64,000 bases of DNA from Lactococcus nasutitermitis (GTDB taxonomy: Bacteria; Bacillota; Bacilli; Lactobacillales; Streptococcaceae), in NCBI RefSeq assembly GCF_018403765.1, contig NZ_BOVQ01000001.1, forward strand, positions 1-64,000, read 5' to 3'. A program made the translations under genes and the position numbers. Below, one piece after another: positions 1-9,314 of this stretch. Below the pieces are notes generated by a model. That model was not told where the DNA came from, made no database searches, and saw only the letters and a list, made by a program, of their open reading frames with translations. The first letter of the stretch is position 1. Every line of letters begins with the position of its first letter.

Positions 1-10
1 CCTCCAAGTG

Positions 11-37
11 TTTTCTTTTGACTTTGTCAAAAGAAAA
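11..37. repeat. Palindrome related to the dispersed TTTTGAC family
   Basis: Twelve-base arms TTTTCTTTTGAC and GTCAAAAGAAAA surround a three-base centre. It shares the TTTTGAC/GTCAAAA half-sites of the dispersed palindrome but has different, still symmetrical, outer arms. It lies downstream of the first gene and could also act as a hairpin terminator. Confidence 0.6.
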
Positions 38-94
38 TGCGGTATTTACGTAGTAAATATAGCATTTTGAATTTTTTATCAGTCGCCTTGACTT

Positions 95-1087
95 TCAATC
101 GTTAACACTTTTTTGCTCCAGCCCTTTCCAATAATCAACTGCCCCTTTGAAAGCATCACTTTGGTGCAATGCCCAAACTTTATAGTAAAGCACAGGATTT
201 GTCGCATCCCAATTTGCAAGGCTTGTCAGCTCTCGTCCTGCAGGAACATCCAACTTTTCTCCTCGGAAGGCAATCCGCCCAGATGGCAAAATATCAAACT
301 TGCGCCGCTCATCCACAGCGTACAAATCATGAAAAGTATCAACGTTTTCAAGTCCAACAATAAAATGAATGTGTTGTGCACGATTAGGACTAATCCGCCA
401 ATCTCCCAAAGTGTTTTTCTCCGCGCCAGTCAACTTGACAATCAAAATTTGATTTTGCCACAAAGCACGCTCAAAACGTTCTGCGCTCACTCCGGCATCC
501 AAAAAGAGTTGGCGCACATCTTCGGCAGCCTTTAACGCATGGCGCTGTCCTCGCCAATTTTTCTGAGTTTCAGCGCGCTTTGGCTCATTTTCTGCTCTAT
601 CAGCCACTTCAACATTTTTGACAGAACTGTCAAAAATTTCAGTACTCGTTTCCATTGCTTCCGCATTGTCAGGGTGCAATTCGTCAATCAAAAATGCCAC
701 ATCAGGGTAATTTGACTTGAGGAAATTCAGTCGTTCTGGCGATAAGGCGCTCAACAACTCTGCCACCATATCCTGCCGTGATTTCAAATCAGCATTTTCT
801 TCATCATAATGTACAGAAGCTCGAATTTTTTGATTGAGGTCACGCAAGCGGTAAAGCAGCACAACAATCGATACCAACTGGTCCATCTCGGTTGCAGCCA
901 AATTTGGATCTCTAATTTTTAATAATTCACGCACATCAGCTGCCGAAAAAAAACGGTTCATCGCCAATTCTAGCGTTTCACTTTCCTTTTCACTCGCATC
1001 TTTTTTAAAGCGCTGCAAGGTAATCCACAAGGTCACAACTGTCGCAACCGAGCCAATACTTTCGATAATTTGTAAAACCGTATTCAT
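95..1087 (-). CDS. Membrane-anchored protein of unknown function
   Basis: I do not recognise this 330-residue protein. Residues 1-26 form one hydrophobic segment (NTVLQIIESIGSVATVVTLW) that probably anchors it, followed by a charged region rich in Glu, Asp, Lys and Arg with heptad-like helices, and a C-terminal part of mixed composition. Around residue 151 the dispersed palindrome is read as FDSSVKN. I chose the ATG at 1087 because a TATAAT box ends exactly seven bases upstream, predicting a leaderless mRNA. An in-frame TTG at 1114 exists but has no ribosome binding site. It is separated from carB by a region with two palindrome copies, so it is probably transcribed alone. The function is unknown. 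Confidence 0.7.
   Translation of the reverse strand: MNTVLQIIESIGSVATVVTLWITLQRFKKDASEKESETLELAMNRFFSAADVRELLKIRDPNLAATEMDQLVSIVVLLYRLRDLNQKIRASVHYDEENADLKSRQDMVAELLSALSPERLNFLKSNYPDVAFLIDELHPDNAEAMETSTEIFDSSVKNVEVADRAENEPKRAETQKNWRGQRHALKAAEDVRQLFLDAGVSAERFERALWQNQILIVKLTGAEKNTLGDWRISPNRAQHIHFIVGLENVDTFHDLYAVDERRKFDILPSGRIAFRGEKLDVPAGRELTSLANWDATNPVLYYKVWALHQSDAFKGAVDYWKGLEQKSVND
615..636. repeat. Dispersed palindrome, AA centre, inside a gene
   Basis: A full 22-base copy (TTTTTGACAG, AA, CTGTCAAAAA). It is read in the host gene as FDSSVKN. Confidence 0.9.
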
Positions 1088-1094
1088 AGCTTCT

Positions 1095-1100
1095 ATTATA
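1095..1100 (-). promoter_or_regulatory. -10 box of a predicted leaderless transcript
   Basis: TATAAT on the minus strand is followed by seven bases (AGAAGCT) and the ATG at 1087. No Shine-Dalgarno sequence and no good -35 box are visible. Confidence 0.55.
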
Positions 1101-1132
1101 CACATTTTTGACAAAATTTTCTGTAAAAAATA

Positions 1133-1154
1133 TTTTTGACAGTTCTGTCAAAAA
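1133..1154. repeat. Dispersed palindrome, TT centre, intergenic
   Basis: A full 22-base copy lies between carB and the first gene. A degenerate relative (TTTTTGACAAAATTTTCTG...) lies next to it at about 1106-1128. Confidence 0.9.
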
Positions 1155-1194
1155 CTTTTTTCAGCAAAATTCCTCTCTAAAAAACAAAAAATAC

Positions 1195-1275
1195 TTTTGA
1201 CAGAACTGTCGTAGGGGCTAGAGGATTTATTCTCAGCCTCCTCGGACAGGGTGAACTTATAACGAAGTTGTAAGT
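1195..1275. repeat. Palindrome with long insert, downstream of carB
   Basis: TTTTGACAGAACTGTC is followed by a segment of about 30 bases (1207-1237) that recurs at 6204-6234, then by an imperfect hairpin at 1255-1275 (ACTTATAAC/GTTGTAAGT). A closing TGTCAAAAG lies at about 1286. This appears to be a longer form of the dispersed element. Confidence 0.55.
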
Positions 1276-1307
1276 TTGTATCCATGTCAAAAGTATTTTC
1301 ATCAATT

Positions 1308-4300
1308 TTAAATCGTCCGTGTAGCAAAACTACGACTTTCCATGACTTTCAGAATTGCCTCAGCCGTGTCAAGTGCCGTAAACAAAGGAATACCGCGACT
1401 AATCGCCTCCTGACGAATACGGAAACCGTCTGTTTCAGTCGCCGAACCACGATTATTCCCCATCGTGTTAATCAGCGCCTGCACATGACCTTTGCGAATT
1501 TCCTCAACGATTGTTCCCTCTTCATCCTCGCTGCCCTCAAGTTTACCAACTTCACGCACATAAAGTCCATTTGATGCCAGATAACGCGCCGTTCCCTCAG
1601 TTGCCACAAGCGAATAGCCAATCTCAGCAAAGCCTTTCGCCAGTTCGAGCGCTTCTTCCTTGTCATCATCTGCCACTGTGAATAAAATCGTACCATGTTC
1701 TTCCATGTGCAATTTCGCCGCTTCAAAGCTCTTATATAAGGCTTTTTCCAATGTAAAATCAGAACCCATTGCTTCGCCAGTTGACTTCATTTCAGGACCG
1801 AGCAAACTATCGACTTTCGCCAATTTTGTGAAACTGAAAACAGGAATTTTCACATGAACCATATCAGGTGTTGGAGCAAGTCCAGACTGATAACCATGTT
1901 CCGCCAAGGTTTCGCCCAAAATCATCTTCGTTGCCAGCTGCGCCATCGGAATATCTGTCACTTTTGATAAAAATGGCACCGTCCGAGAAGCACGTGGATT
2001 GACCTCAATGACATAAACCTGCTCTTTGAAAACAACAAATTGCACATTCATCATGCCGATACAGTTCAAGCCCAGCGCCAAACGTTTCGTATAATCCACA
2101 ATCGTATCAATAATCTTTTGTGAGAAGTTTTGCGGAGGATAAACCGCCATCGAGTCGCCTGAGTGAACCCCAGCACGCTCGATATGTTCCATAATCCCAG
2201 GCAAAAGTACATCTGTCCCATCACAAATCGCATCCACTTCACATTCGCGTCCCATCAGATAACTATCGACAAGAACAGGATGCTCAGGACTCGCTTTTAC
2301 CGCACGGTTCATATAGTCTCGCAAATCACGTTCATTATTGACAATCTCCATCGCCCGTCCACCAAGGACAAATGACGGACGAACCAGCACAGGATAACCA
2401 ATTCGATTGGCATTTACGACAGCTTCTTCTTCATTGGTCGCCGTTGCGCCCTCTGGCATTGGAATCCCCATGTTAATCAAAGCTTGTTCAAACAAATCCC
2501 TGTCTTCTGCCCGGTCCAAATCTTCCACTTGCGTACCAAGAATTTTCACACCAGCTTTGGACAATGGCTCAGCCAAATTAATCGCCGTTTGACCTCCAAA
2601 CTGCACAATCACACCAAGCGGTTGCTCAATATCAATGACATTCATCACATCTTCAAAAGTCAAAGGTTCAAAGTAAAGTTTATCTGAAATCGAGAAATCC
2701 GTTGAAACCGTCTCAGGATTACTATTGATAACGATTGCCTCATATCCAAGCGCCTGAATAGCTTTAACCGAATGGACAGTCGCATAGTCAAATTCCACAC
2801 CTTGACCGATACGGATTGGTCCAGAACCAAGCACGATAATCTTTTTCTTATCTGTCGCAAATGACTCTGTTTCATGTTCATAAGTTGAGTAGAAATAAGG
2901 TGTACTGCTTTCAAACTCAGCTGCACAAGTATCAACCATCTTGTAAACAGGCAAAAGTTGTGATTTTTTACGGAAATCACGCACGTCATCCGCCGTCGTA
3001 TTCCAAAGCAGAGCAATCTCACGGTCTGCAAAACCATTTTTCTTCGCTTCTGTCAATGTTTCCAAATCAAAAGCTTGTTCTTTGAGTTTATTTTCAATCT
3101 CAATGATATGCAACAATTTGTCAAGGAAGAAAATATCAATCTTCGTCAACTCTGCGATTTCCTCAATCGGAATCCCGCGACGAATGGCTTCAGAAACATA
3201 GAAAAGTCGGTCATCTTGCACTTTTACCATTTTTTCGTAAAGTTGTTCATCATCTGCTTCACGGGCTTCTTCCAAATCATTATGAAAAACACCGATTTCC
3301 AGCGAACGTACAGCTTTCAAGAAACTTTCTTCAATGTTCCGACCAATCGCCATGACCTCACCAGTTGCTTTCATCTGTGTACCAAGATGGCGGTCGCCAT
3401 GTTCAAACTTATCAAATGGGAAACGGGCAATTTTCGCAACAACATAGTCAAGTGAAGGCTCAAACATGGCATAAGTTTTATTTGTGACTGGATTGACGAT
3501 TTCATCAAGCGTCATACCAATCGCGATTTTCGCTGACATTTTGGCAATTGGATAACCTGTCGCTTTAGAAGCGAGCGCTGATGAACGGCTGACACGCGGA
3601 TTGACTTCAATCACGCGATATTGATAACTGTTTGGGTCAAGTGCCAGCTGAACATTACAGCCGCCTTCGATTTTGAGGGCACGGATAATATTGAGTGAGG
3701 CATCACGCATCATCTGCTGTTCTACGTCAGTTAAGGTTTGGATTGGTGCAAAGACAATCGAGTCGCCCGTATGCACGCCGACTGGGTCGAAGTTTTCCAT
3801 GTTACAGACAACCATCGCATTATTGGCAGAGTCGCGCATGACTTCATATTCGATTTCCTTGTAACCGGCGATACTTTCTTCAATCAAACATTGTGTGACT
3901 GGACTTAATTTCAAACCGTTCGCAACAATTTCACGTAGTTCTGTTTCATTGGCACAGATACCACCTCCTGTTCCGCCCATGGTAAATGCTGGACGAACAA
4001 TAATCGGATAACCGATACGATTGGCGATTTCGACAGCTTCTTCAGTTGTCGTCGCAATATCTGATTCACAAAGTGGTTCGCCAATTTCTTCACACAATTC
4101 TTTGAAAAGTTCACGATCTTCCGCACGATCAATCGCTGAGAGCTTTGTTCCCAGTAATTCAACACCCAACTCATCAAGAATTCCTGATTTTGATAAATCC
4201 ATTGCCATATTCAGCCCTGTTTGGCCACCTAATGTTGGTAAAATAGCATCTGGACGTTCTTTACGTAAGATTTTGCTAACAAATTCGAGAGTAATCGGTT

Positions 4301-4499
4301 CAATATAAACAGTATCCGCAATTTCGCGGTCAGTCATAATCGTTGCTGGATTTGAATTGACCAGAACAACGCTGTAACCTTCTTCTTTCAAGGCAAGACA
4401 GGCTTGTGTGCCTGCATAATCAAATTCAGCAGCTTGTCCAATGATGATGGGACCTGAACCGATAATCATGATTTTTTTGATGTCAGTACGTTTTGGCAT
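1308..4499 (-). CDS. carB: Carbamoyl-phosphate synthase large subunit
   Basis: This 1063-residue protein makes carbamoyl phosphate from bicarbonate, ATP and ammonia delivered by the small subunit, feeding pyrimidine and arginine synthesis in the cytoplasm. It shows the expected duplicated architecture: two ATP-grasp halves with matching motifs ([12 protein letters not shown] in the first, [12 protein letters not shown] in the second), joined by an oligomerisation region, and a C-terminal MGS-like allosteric domain from about residue 930. The ATG at 4499 is preceded by AAAGGAG. An in-frame upstream extension runs into the attenuator and is rejected. carA is not in the window. A PyrR-type attenuator lies directly upstream, so uridine nucleotides should control expression. 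Carbamoyl phosphate links the gene to argF farther along. Confidence 0.97.
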   Translation of the reverse strand: MPKRTDIKKIMIIGSGPIIIGQAAEFDYAGTQACLALKEEGYSVVLVNSNPATIMTDREIADTVYIEPITLEFVSKILRKERPDAILPTLGGQTGLNMAMDLSKSGILDELGVELLGTKLSAIDRAEDRELFKELCEEIGEPLCESDIATTTEEAVEIANRIGYPIIVRPAFTMGGTGGGICANETELREIVANGLKLSPVTQCLIEESIAGYKEIEYEVMRDSANNAMVVCNMENFDPVGVHTGDSIVFAPIQTLTDVEQQMMRDASLNIIRALKIEGGCNVQLALDPNSYQYRVIEVNPRVSRSSALASKATGYPIAKMSAKIAIGMTLDEIVNPVTNKTYAMFEPSLDYVVAKIARFPFDKFEHGDRHLGTQMKATGEVMAIGRNIEESFLKAVRSLEIGVFHNDLEEAREADDEQLYEKMVKVQDDRLFYVSEAIRRGIPIEEIAELTKIDIFFLDKLLHIIEIENKLKEQAFDLETLTEAKKNGFADREIALLWNTTADDVRDFRKKSQLLPVYKMVDTCAAEFESSTPYFYSTYEHETESFATDKKKIIVLGSGPIRIGQGVEFDYATVHSVKAIQALGYEAIVINSNPETVSTDFSISDKLYFEPLTFEDVMNVIDIEQPLGVIVQFGGQTAINLAEPLSKAGVKILGTQVEDLDRAEDRDLFEQALINMGIPMPEGATATNEEEAVVNANRIGYPVLVRPSFVLGGRAMEIVNNERDLRDYMNRAVKASPEHPVLVDSYLMGRECEVDAICDGTDVLLPGIMEHIERAGVHSGDSMAVYPPQNFSQKIIDTIVDYTKRLALGLNCIGMMNVQFVVFKEQVYVIEVNPRASRTVPFLSKVTDIPMAQLATKMILGETLAEHGYQSGLAPTPDMVHVKIPVFSFTKLAKVDSLLGPEMKSTGEAMGSDFTLEKALYKSFEAAKLHMEEHGTILFTVADDDKEEALELAKGFAEIGYSLVATEGTARYLASNGLYVREVGKLEGSEDEEGTIVEEIRKGHVQALINTMGNNRGSATETDGFRIRQEAISRGIPLFTALDTAEAILKVMESRSFATRTI

Positions 4500-4523
4500 G
4501 GTTTTTTCTCCTTTTTTTGAAAC

Positions 4524-4554
4524 AAAAAGCACCTGCCAGAAACCTAGCAGATGC
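4524..4554 (-). terminator. Attenuator terminator upstream of carB
   Basis: The minus strand shows GCATCTGC, a ten-base loop, GCAGGTGC and then TTTTT, placed 25 bases ahead of the carB start. This is the terminator arm of the PyrR attenuator. Confidence 0.85.
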
Positions 4555-4658
4555 GAATATATCAAAATATTTTCTGTTGCAGAATAGACTACGACGAAAA
4601 GAATTTTATGTTTTCACAACCTTGCTAGCCTCTCTGGACTAGATTAAAAGTTTTTATA
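4555..4658 (-). promoter_or_regulatory. PyrR-dependent attenuator leader of carB
   Basis: The minus-strand leader carries CTAGTCCAGAGAGGCTAGC followed by AAGG (4621-4642). This is the conserved anti-antiterminator hairpin bound by PyrR when UMP is high. The intervening segment can pair to form an antiterminator, and the terminator follows at 4524-4554. A -10-like TATAAA lies at 4653-4658. The same arrangement is established for pyrimidine genes of lactococci and bacilli. pyrR itself is not in the window. Confidence 0.88.
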
Positions 4659-4712
4659 CTACATATTTTATCATCTTCATCTTAAATTTGCAAATTTTTA
4701 CGTATCTGAAAA

Positions 4713-5651
4713 TTAACTCTTCCTGAAAAATATGCTTTTATTTTCTCGAAGCAAATCATCTGTAGGAGAAATTTCCACAATAATCAGCACTAGAACAAGC
4801 ACCAAAACTATCATAAAGAATAGGTAATTTGCCAACTCAAACTTGTAAATACCGTAATCAAAATAAGTCAGCTGATGCAAGATGATTATAAAACTGATTG
4901 CTCCTCCAAGTGAACTCAACAAAAGAATACTGGCAAAATGATTGAGTCCGACATCACGCAATCTACGGAAATGAATAGCAAGTTCTGGAAAGATAATTCC
5001 TATCAGATATAGACTTAGCAAGGTTTCAGAAGCAATAGACAGGATCACTCTTTCTCCGAAAATCAAATCATCAAGTACAAAACTGATGATAACAAGAATG
5101 CCAAGCAAAGCTGCAATTCCTACAAAAACAAGCTGTGTCCACCAAAAACTAGCGCGTTTTGTGCGTCCACGAAAGTCAATATATCCTCGGAAATAGTTTT
5201 TGATTGCTTGAAAAAAATCAATCTTTCCTGTTTCATTGACTGTGGCAACTTCCAACTGCTCTTTTGAAAATTCTGGAATATTCCTGCTTGATTGACTACT
5301 TTCAAGGGCGCAAATTGCCAGAAGAATAATACTGCCAAGAAAAGGGAACAACGTTAGAAAAATCAAGCCCCAAGGTAAGGATAAATCACGAAGTCGTCTC
5401 ACTGTCATAGCCAAAATCGGTAGAAGTGTGGCAAAACTATAAAGCATGAGAAGCTCATATACAAACCATGAAAGACCTGTCCAGATATTTGCCAATACTT
5501 GATTATCAAGGGCATGAAAAATTTGAGCAGCTACTATCAAAATGAGGCAAACAATCAAATGTGCCAATAGTGCGAGCCAAAAATCTTTACGACTGGTTCG
5601 ATTTTTAAAATTTGTATATCCTAAGAAAAATTTTTGATAGGCTTGAAGCAT
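4713..5651 (-). CDS. DUF805 family membrane protein with two repeats
   Basis: This 312-residue integral membrane protein contains two tandem DUF805 units. The first starts at residue 1 (YQKFFLGYTNFKNRTSRKDFW, then RRLRDLSLPWG) and the second at about residue 150 (YFRGYIDFRGRTKRASFWW, then RRLRDVGLNHF). Each unit has the family pattern of an N-terminal Y..F.GR..R..FW motif, several hydrophobic helices and an internal RRLRD motif. The biochemical role of DUF805 is not known. The start has a good AAAGGAG site. It lies 24 bases downstream of a single-domain DUF805 gene, so the two are probably co-transcribed; the duplication inside this protein probably came from such a neighbour. Confidence 0.85.
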   Translation of the reverse strand: MLQAYQKFFLGYTNFKNRTSRKDFWLALLAHLIVCLILIVAAQIFHALDNQVLANIWTGLSWFVYELLMLYSFATLLPILAMTVRRLRDLSLPWGLIFLTLFPFLGSIILLAICALESSQSSRNIPEFSKEQLEVATVNETGKIDFFQAIKNYFRGYIDFRGRTKRASFWWTQLVFVGIAALLGILVIISFVLDDLIFGERVILSIASETLLSLYLIGIIFPELAIHFRRLRDVGLNHFASILLLSSLGGAISFIIILHQLTYFDYGIYKFELANYLFFMIVLVLVLVLIIVEISPTDDLLRENKSIFFRKS

Positions 5652-5675
5652 TTTTTACTCCTTTTATGACGTAAT

Positions 5676-6176
5676 TTATTTTTCTGTGTTTTTATGTTGT
5701 TTCTTTGGATTTGACATGATACAGAGGATATAGATGATGAACGTGAGTAGATTTAACGCAAATCCCCATCTGCCAATAAATGAAAAATTAAGGAAATTAT
5801 TAAGAATGCCATATAAGGCAAGCAATCCAAAAATAAATGCTATCCAAGCAGGAAATGCTGCATCACGTAAACGACGCGCTGTAAGCATCATATTTGGCAC
5901 AAGTATGAGAATTCCTAAAATAATCGTGAGAATGAGGAGAGCTAACAATATACCTGAACGCGGATGAAGAAAAAGATTTGTTGCATTATTTGATAAAGTT
6001 TCAGGACTTTTAACGTTTGAATGACTGATAGATAAAGAAGTCAATGAAAAACGAAGGGCAAACAGAATCCCAAAAATAATCGTATTGGCAAGAAAAACCC
6101 ACCAATAATCTGAACGACTGGCATAACCATTGAATTTTCCTGCATTTTTGAGGTATTTTTTATAAGCTGTAATCAT
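5676..6176 (-). CDS. DUF805 family membrane protein
   Basis: This 166-residue membrane protein is a single DUF805 unit: YKKYLKNAGKFNGYASRSDYWW at the N terminus, about four hydrophobic helices, and the family ARRLRDAAFPAW motif near residue 110. The start follows AAAGGAG. It heads a two-gene cluster with the larger DUF805 gene. The function is unknown; such proteins are usually described only as inner-membrane proteins of Gram-positive and Gram-negative bacteria. Confidence 0.85.
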   Translation of the reverse strand: MITAYKKYLKNAGKFNGYASRSDYWWVFLANTIIFGILFALRFSLTSLSISHSNVKSPETLSNNATNLFLHPRSGILLALLILTIILGILILVPNMMLTARRLRDAAFPAWIAFIFGLLALYGILNNFLNFSFIGRWGFALNLLTFIIYILCIMSNPKKQHKNTEK

Positions 6177-6190
6177 TTTTTATGCTCCTT

Positions 6191-6245
6191 TTTTTGACAG
6201 TTCTGCCGTAGAGGCTAAAGAATTTATTCTCAACCTGTCAAAAAT
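6191..6245. repeat. Palindrome split by a 35-base insert
   Basis: The left half TTTTTGACAG (6191-6200) and right half CTGTCAAAAA (6236-6245) flank an insert containing GTAGAGGCTAAAG and ATTTATTCTCA. The insert (6204-6234) matches 1207-1237 apart from a few transitions. It lies between the small DUF805 gene and recN. Confidence 0.7.
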
Positions 6246-6249
6246 ATTT

Positions 6250-7920
6250 TTACTTTGTCAATAGACGTTTTGCCTGCGCGCGAGCTTCTTTTGTCACATC
6301 ATCTCCAGCCAACATCTTGGCAACTTCTTCTACACGTTCATCAAAGTTGAGTTTTCGTACAGTAGAAGTTGTCACATCTGTCGTGGAAGATTTTTCAATG
6401 TAAAATTGTGTATCTGCAATCGCAACGACTTGTGGCAAATGTGAAATGGCAAGAACTTGACCACTTCTGGCAATTTTATAGATTTTATTGGCAATCGCCT
6501 GCGCAACACGCCCTGAAACTCCCGTGTCCACTTCGTCAAAAACAATTGACGTTTTACTTTCATGGCGAGAAAAGCTAGATTTTATTGCAAGCATCAAGCG
6601 AGAAAGTTCACCACCAGAAGCTGTTTTTGCCAAAGGTTTAAAGCCTTCTCCTGGATTTGTTTGAATGAAAAATTCAACGTGTTCATTGCCATGAATTGAG
6701 AATTTGCCAGCTTCAAAATTAACCCGAAAATCAGCTTTTTCCATGTAAAGCTCTGCAAGTTCTTGTTTGATATCTTCCGTCAATGCTTCGGCAATCTTAT
6801 GACGTTTATCATTGAGCTTTTTACTGGCTTCAAGTAGCGCTGTTTGTGCTTCTTTTACCGCTGTTTCTAGATTTTCAGCTCCATTTTCAGAACCTGTCAA
6901 CTCGTCAAGTTCCAAATGAATTTTTTCAAGATAATTGACCACATCTTTCAACTCAGGACCATATTTTTTTTGCAAGGTATTGAGTGTCATCACACGGTCT
7001 TCAATCTGCAAAAGTTCAGTCGGATTGAACTCAAGACTTTCGATAGCACTGCCAATGCGACTGACAACTTCTTCAAGTAAATAATAGCTTTCTGCCGTTT
7101 TTTCAGACATTTCCTGATAATCATTATCATAACTGCTGACACTTTCAAGCTCTGAAAGCGCAGCTCGCACATTATTGAGACTTGAAAAGTCGTTATCATC
7201 ATCGTCAAGCACTTGATAAGCACTGGATAGCGCATCGGCAATGTTTTTTACATTATTAAGTTTTTCACGGCGTTTTGGAAGTTGTTCATCTTCTTCAAGA
7301 TTGATAGCGACAGCTTCTATTTCCTCTGCTTGAAACTGTAAAATCTCAATACGCTGAGCAAATTCTTGCGCATTTTTTTCGCGGATACTTAGCTGGTTAC
7401 GTAAATTTTTATAGATTTCAAATTTCTCTTGGTAATTTTTTTTCGCTTTTTCAAAATCTTCATCGCCAAATTCATCTAGTAAATGCAGATGATACTTGGC
7501 ATTCATCAGTTCTTGACTGTCGTGTTGTCCGTGAATATCAACCAAAAATTCGCCAATTTCGCGCAAACTGCTCAAGTTGACCATTTGTCCATTGATACGG
7601 CAAATACTGCGTCCACTGGCAGTTATTTCTCGGCGCAAAATCAATTCTTCTGATGGCTCAAGTCCAAGTTCAAGCATTTTTTCATTCAGCTCACTGTTTT
7701 TATTTGTAAAAAACAGGCCTTCAATTTCTGATTTTTCTGTGCCGTGTCGCACAAAATCTGTTGAGCTTCTTCCGCCCAACAAAAGGCTCATTGCATCAAT
7801 GATAATCGACTTCCCAGCACCTGTTTCGCCTGTTAAAATCGTCATTCCATTTTCAAAAGAAAGATGAATTTCGTCGATAATTGCAAAATTTTTGATAGAA
7901 ATCTCTTGTAACATCGTCAT
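6250..7920 (-). CDS. recN: DNA repair protein RecN
   Basis: This 556-residue SMC-like ATPase acts early in double-strand break repair, tethering DNA ends before RecA-dependent recombination. The Walker A motif GETGAGKS is at residues 31-38, a long coiled coil occupies the middle (about 160-350), and the C-terminal ATPase half has the signature TASGGELSRLMLA and Walker B FDEVDTGVSG. The length is normal. The start at 7920 has GAGAGG four bases upstream; a second ATG two codons later is possible. As in other streptococci and lactococci it follows argR and the TlyA-type gene in the same direction. A dispersed palindrome copy lies between argR and recN. Confidence 0.96.
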   Translation of the reverse strand: MTMLQEISIKNFAIIDEIHLSFENGMTILTGETGAGKSIIIDAMSLLLGGRSSTDFVRHGTEKSEIEGLFFTNKNSELNEKMLELGLEPSEELILRREITASGRSICRINGQMVNLSSLREIGEFLVDIHGQHDSQELMNAKYHLHLLDEFGDEDFEKAKKNYQEKFEIYKNLRNQLSIREKNAQEFAQRIEILQFQAEEIEAVAINLEEDEQLPKRREKLNNVKNIADALSSAYQVLDDDDNDFSSLNNVRAALSELESVSSYDNDYQEMSEKTAESYYLLEEVVSRIGSAIESLEFNPTELLQIEDRVMTLNTLQKKYGPELKDVVNYLEKIHLELDELTGSENGAENLETAVKEAQTALLEASKKLNDKRHKIAEALTEDIKQELAELYMEKADFRVNFEAGKFSIHGNEHVEFFIQTNPGEGFKPLAKTASGGELSRLMLAIKSSFSRHESKTSIVFDEVDTGVSGRVAQAIANKIYKIARSGQVLAISHLPQVVAIADTQFYIEKSSTTDVTTSTVRKLNFDERVEEVAKMLAGDDVTKEARAQAKRLLTK

Positions 7921-7933
7921 TTTTCCTCTCTAT

Positions 7934-7955
7934 TTTTTGACAGAACTGTCAAAAA
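7934..7955. repeat. Dispersed palindrome, AA centre, intergenic
   Basis: A full 22-base copy in the short gap between argR and recN. It is a strong hairpin but has no independent T-tract beyond its own arms. Confidence 0.9.
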
Positions 7956-7971
7956 CTTTTTTTGTTCAAAA

Positions 7972-8418
7972 TCACTTCGTCAAATCATCAATCACTTTTT
8001 GCGCCTTTGATTTTTCTGACAAAACCACCAAAAGACTGTCATCATCAATAATAACAGAAAAAATATCTGCTGCAAAATTTTTCCGCAAATAATCTTTAAG
8101 CAAGCTTGTCGTTCCAGGTTTAGCAAGGATTGACAGCATATTTTCTTGTTGCTTGACTTCGACAATCGCATCCAAAAAAAGTTCTTGGTGCAACACATTT
8201 TGCTGCTGCTCTTTGCTATTTTTAGGTAAAGCATAGCGCAATCCGCCTGATTGTGCGGGAATTTTCACAAGCGCAAGGCTTTTTATATCTCGCGAAATTG
8301 TCGCTTGTGTGACATCTACACCACGTTCTAGCAAGGCTTTCACAAGTTCTTCTTGCGTTTTCACTTCCGCTTTTTCGATGAGGCGAGAAATAAAATCTAA
8401 GCGTTCTGTTTTTTTCAT
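7972..8418 (-). CDS. argR: Arginine repressor ArgR/AhrC
   Basis: This 148-residue hexameric regulator binds ARG boxes when arginine is high. Residues 1-70 are the winged helix-turn-helix domain (QATISRDIKSLALVKIP is the recognition region). The C-terminal half carries the oligomerisation and arginine-binding core, including the GT and IIDDDSLLVV motifs. I chose the ATG at 8418 because GGAG lies six bases upstream; earlier in-frame ATGs overlap that site. The obvious local target is the argC promoter at about 16.8 kb. Lactococci usually carry two paralogues, ArgR and AhrC, acting together; I cannot tell which one this is. Confidence 0.93.
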   Translation of the reverse strand: MKKTERLDFISRLIEKAEVKTQEELVKALLERGVDVTQATISRDIKSLALVKIPAQSGGLRYALPKNSKEQQQNVLHQELFLDAIVEVKQQENMLSILAKPGTTSLLKDYLRKNFAADIFSVIIDDDSLLVVLSEKSKAQKVIDDLTK

Positions 8419-8451
8419 TTTCATCTCCAAATCCATATTTTCCAAGGAATT

Positions 8452-9270
8452 TTAGCTTTGTTTATCAAAATTATTTTTTTCATTTTCAAGCATTTCAGGC
8501 ACATTTATCGTATCTGAGAGTTGCGGATTTTTTTCTTTTTTCAAATGAACCAGAAATTCCACATTGCCAGCGCCACCTTTAATCGGCGAAAAAGTAAGAT
8601 TTTTGACTGAAAAACCTAGTTCTAAAGCTTTTGTCATTACTTTTTCAATCACCTGCTGATGCACTTTTGGGTCCTTGATAATACCATTTTTTCCAACTTG
8701 CTCGCGTCCCGCTTCAAATTGTGGTTTTATCAACGCCGCAACTTCGCCATTCTCTTTCAAAATACCAAATAATGCTGGTAAAATCAAGTCCAAACTGATA
8801 AAACTCACATCAATACTGGCAAATTCTGGTTGGCCTTCTGTAAAATCTGCAAGCACTGCGTGTCGAAAATTAAACTGTTCCATGACAATCACGCGCGAAT
8901 CCTGACGTAATTTCCAGACCAACTGATTGGTGCCGACATCGACCGCATAAACTTTTGTCGCACCATTTTGCAGCATGACATCTGTAAATCCGCCTGTTGA
9001 TGAGCCAATATCAAGGCAAATTTTATTTTTGACAGAACTGTCAAAAAATTTGAGCGCTTTTTCTAGCTTCAGTCCGCCACGACTGACATAACGCAATTTT
9101 TCCCCTTTCAGTCGCAACTCTACTGAGTCATCAACTTTCTGTCCAGGTTTATCAAAACGTTCGCCTGACTTGCTATCAACCACAAGTCCAGCCATCACAC
9201 CACGTTTTGCCTGTTCACGTGTTTCAAACAAGCCTTGATTTGCCGCAAGAACATCAATTCTTTCTTTCAT
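8452..9270 (-). CDS. TlyA family rRNA 2'-O-methyltransferase
   Basis: This 272-residue protein has an N-terminal S4 RNA-binding domain (about residues 1-65, YVSRGGLKLEKAL at its end) and a C-terminal FtsJ-like methyltransferase with the S-adenosylmethionine motif LDIGSSTGGFTD near residue 85. The family includes the ribosomal methylase/hemolysin TlyA and Bacillus YqxC. At about residue 75 a dispersed palindrome copy is translated as FDSSVKN, directly between the S4 domain and the SAM motif, so it probably sits in a linker. The start has an AAAGAG site. It lies in an ispA-acetyltransferase-tly-argR-recN run of same-strand genes. Confidence 0.92.
   Translation of the reverse strand: MKERIDVLAANQGLFETREQAKRGVMAGLVVDSKSGERFDKPGQKVDDSVELRLKGEKLRYVSRGGLKLEKALKFFDSSVKNKICLDIGSSTGGFTDVMLQNGATKVYAVDVGTNQLVWKLRQDSRVIVMEQFNFRHAVLADFTEGQPEFASIDVSFISLDLILPALFGILKENGEVAALIKPQFEAGREQVGKNGIIKDPKVHQQVIEKVMTKALELGFSVKNLTFSPIKGGAGNVEFLVHLKKEKNPQLSDTINVPEMLENEKNNFDKQS
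9026..9047. repeat. Dispersed palindrome, AA centre, inside tly
   Basis: A full 22-base copy. Read on the minus strand it gives FDSSVKN in the TlyA-type protein. Confidence 0.9.
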
Positions 9271-9314
9271 TTCATTTTCTCTTTATCTTTATATACGTAA
9301 AATTTTATAAATTG

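Noticed and set aside
1284-1574. Plus-strand frames opposite carB, recN, cas9 and others
   Set aside because: They are antisense shadows without ribosome binding sites, family motifs or promoters.
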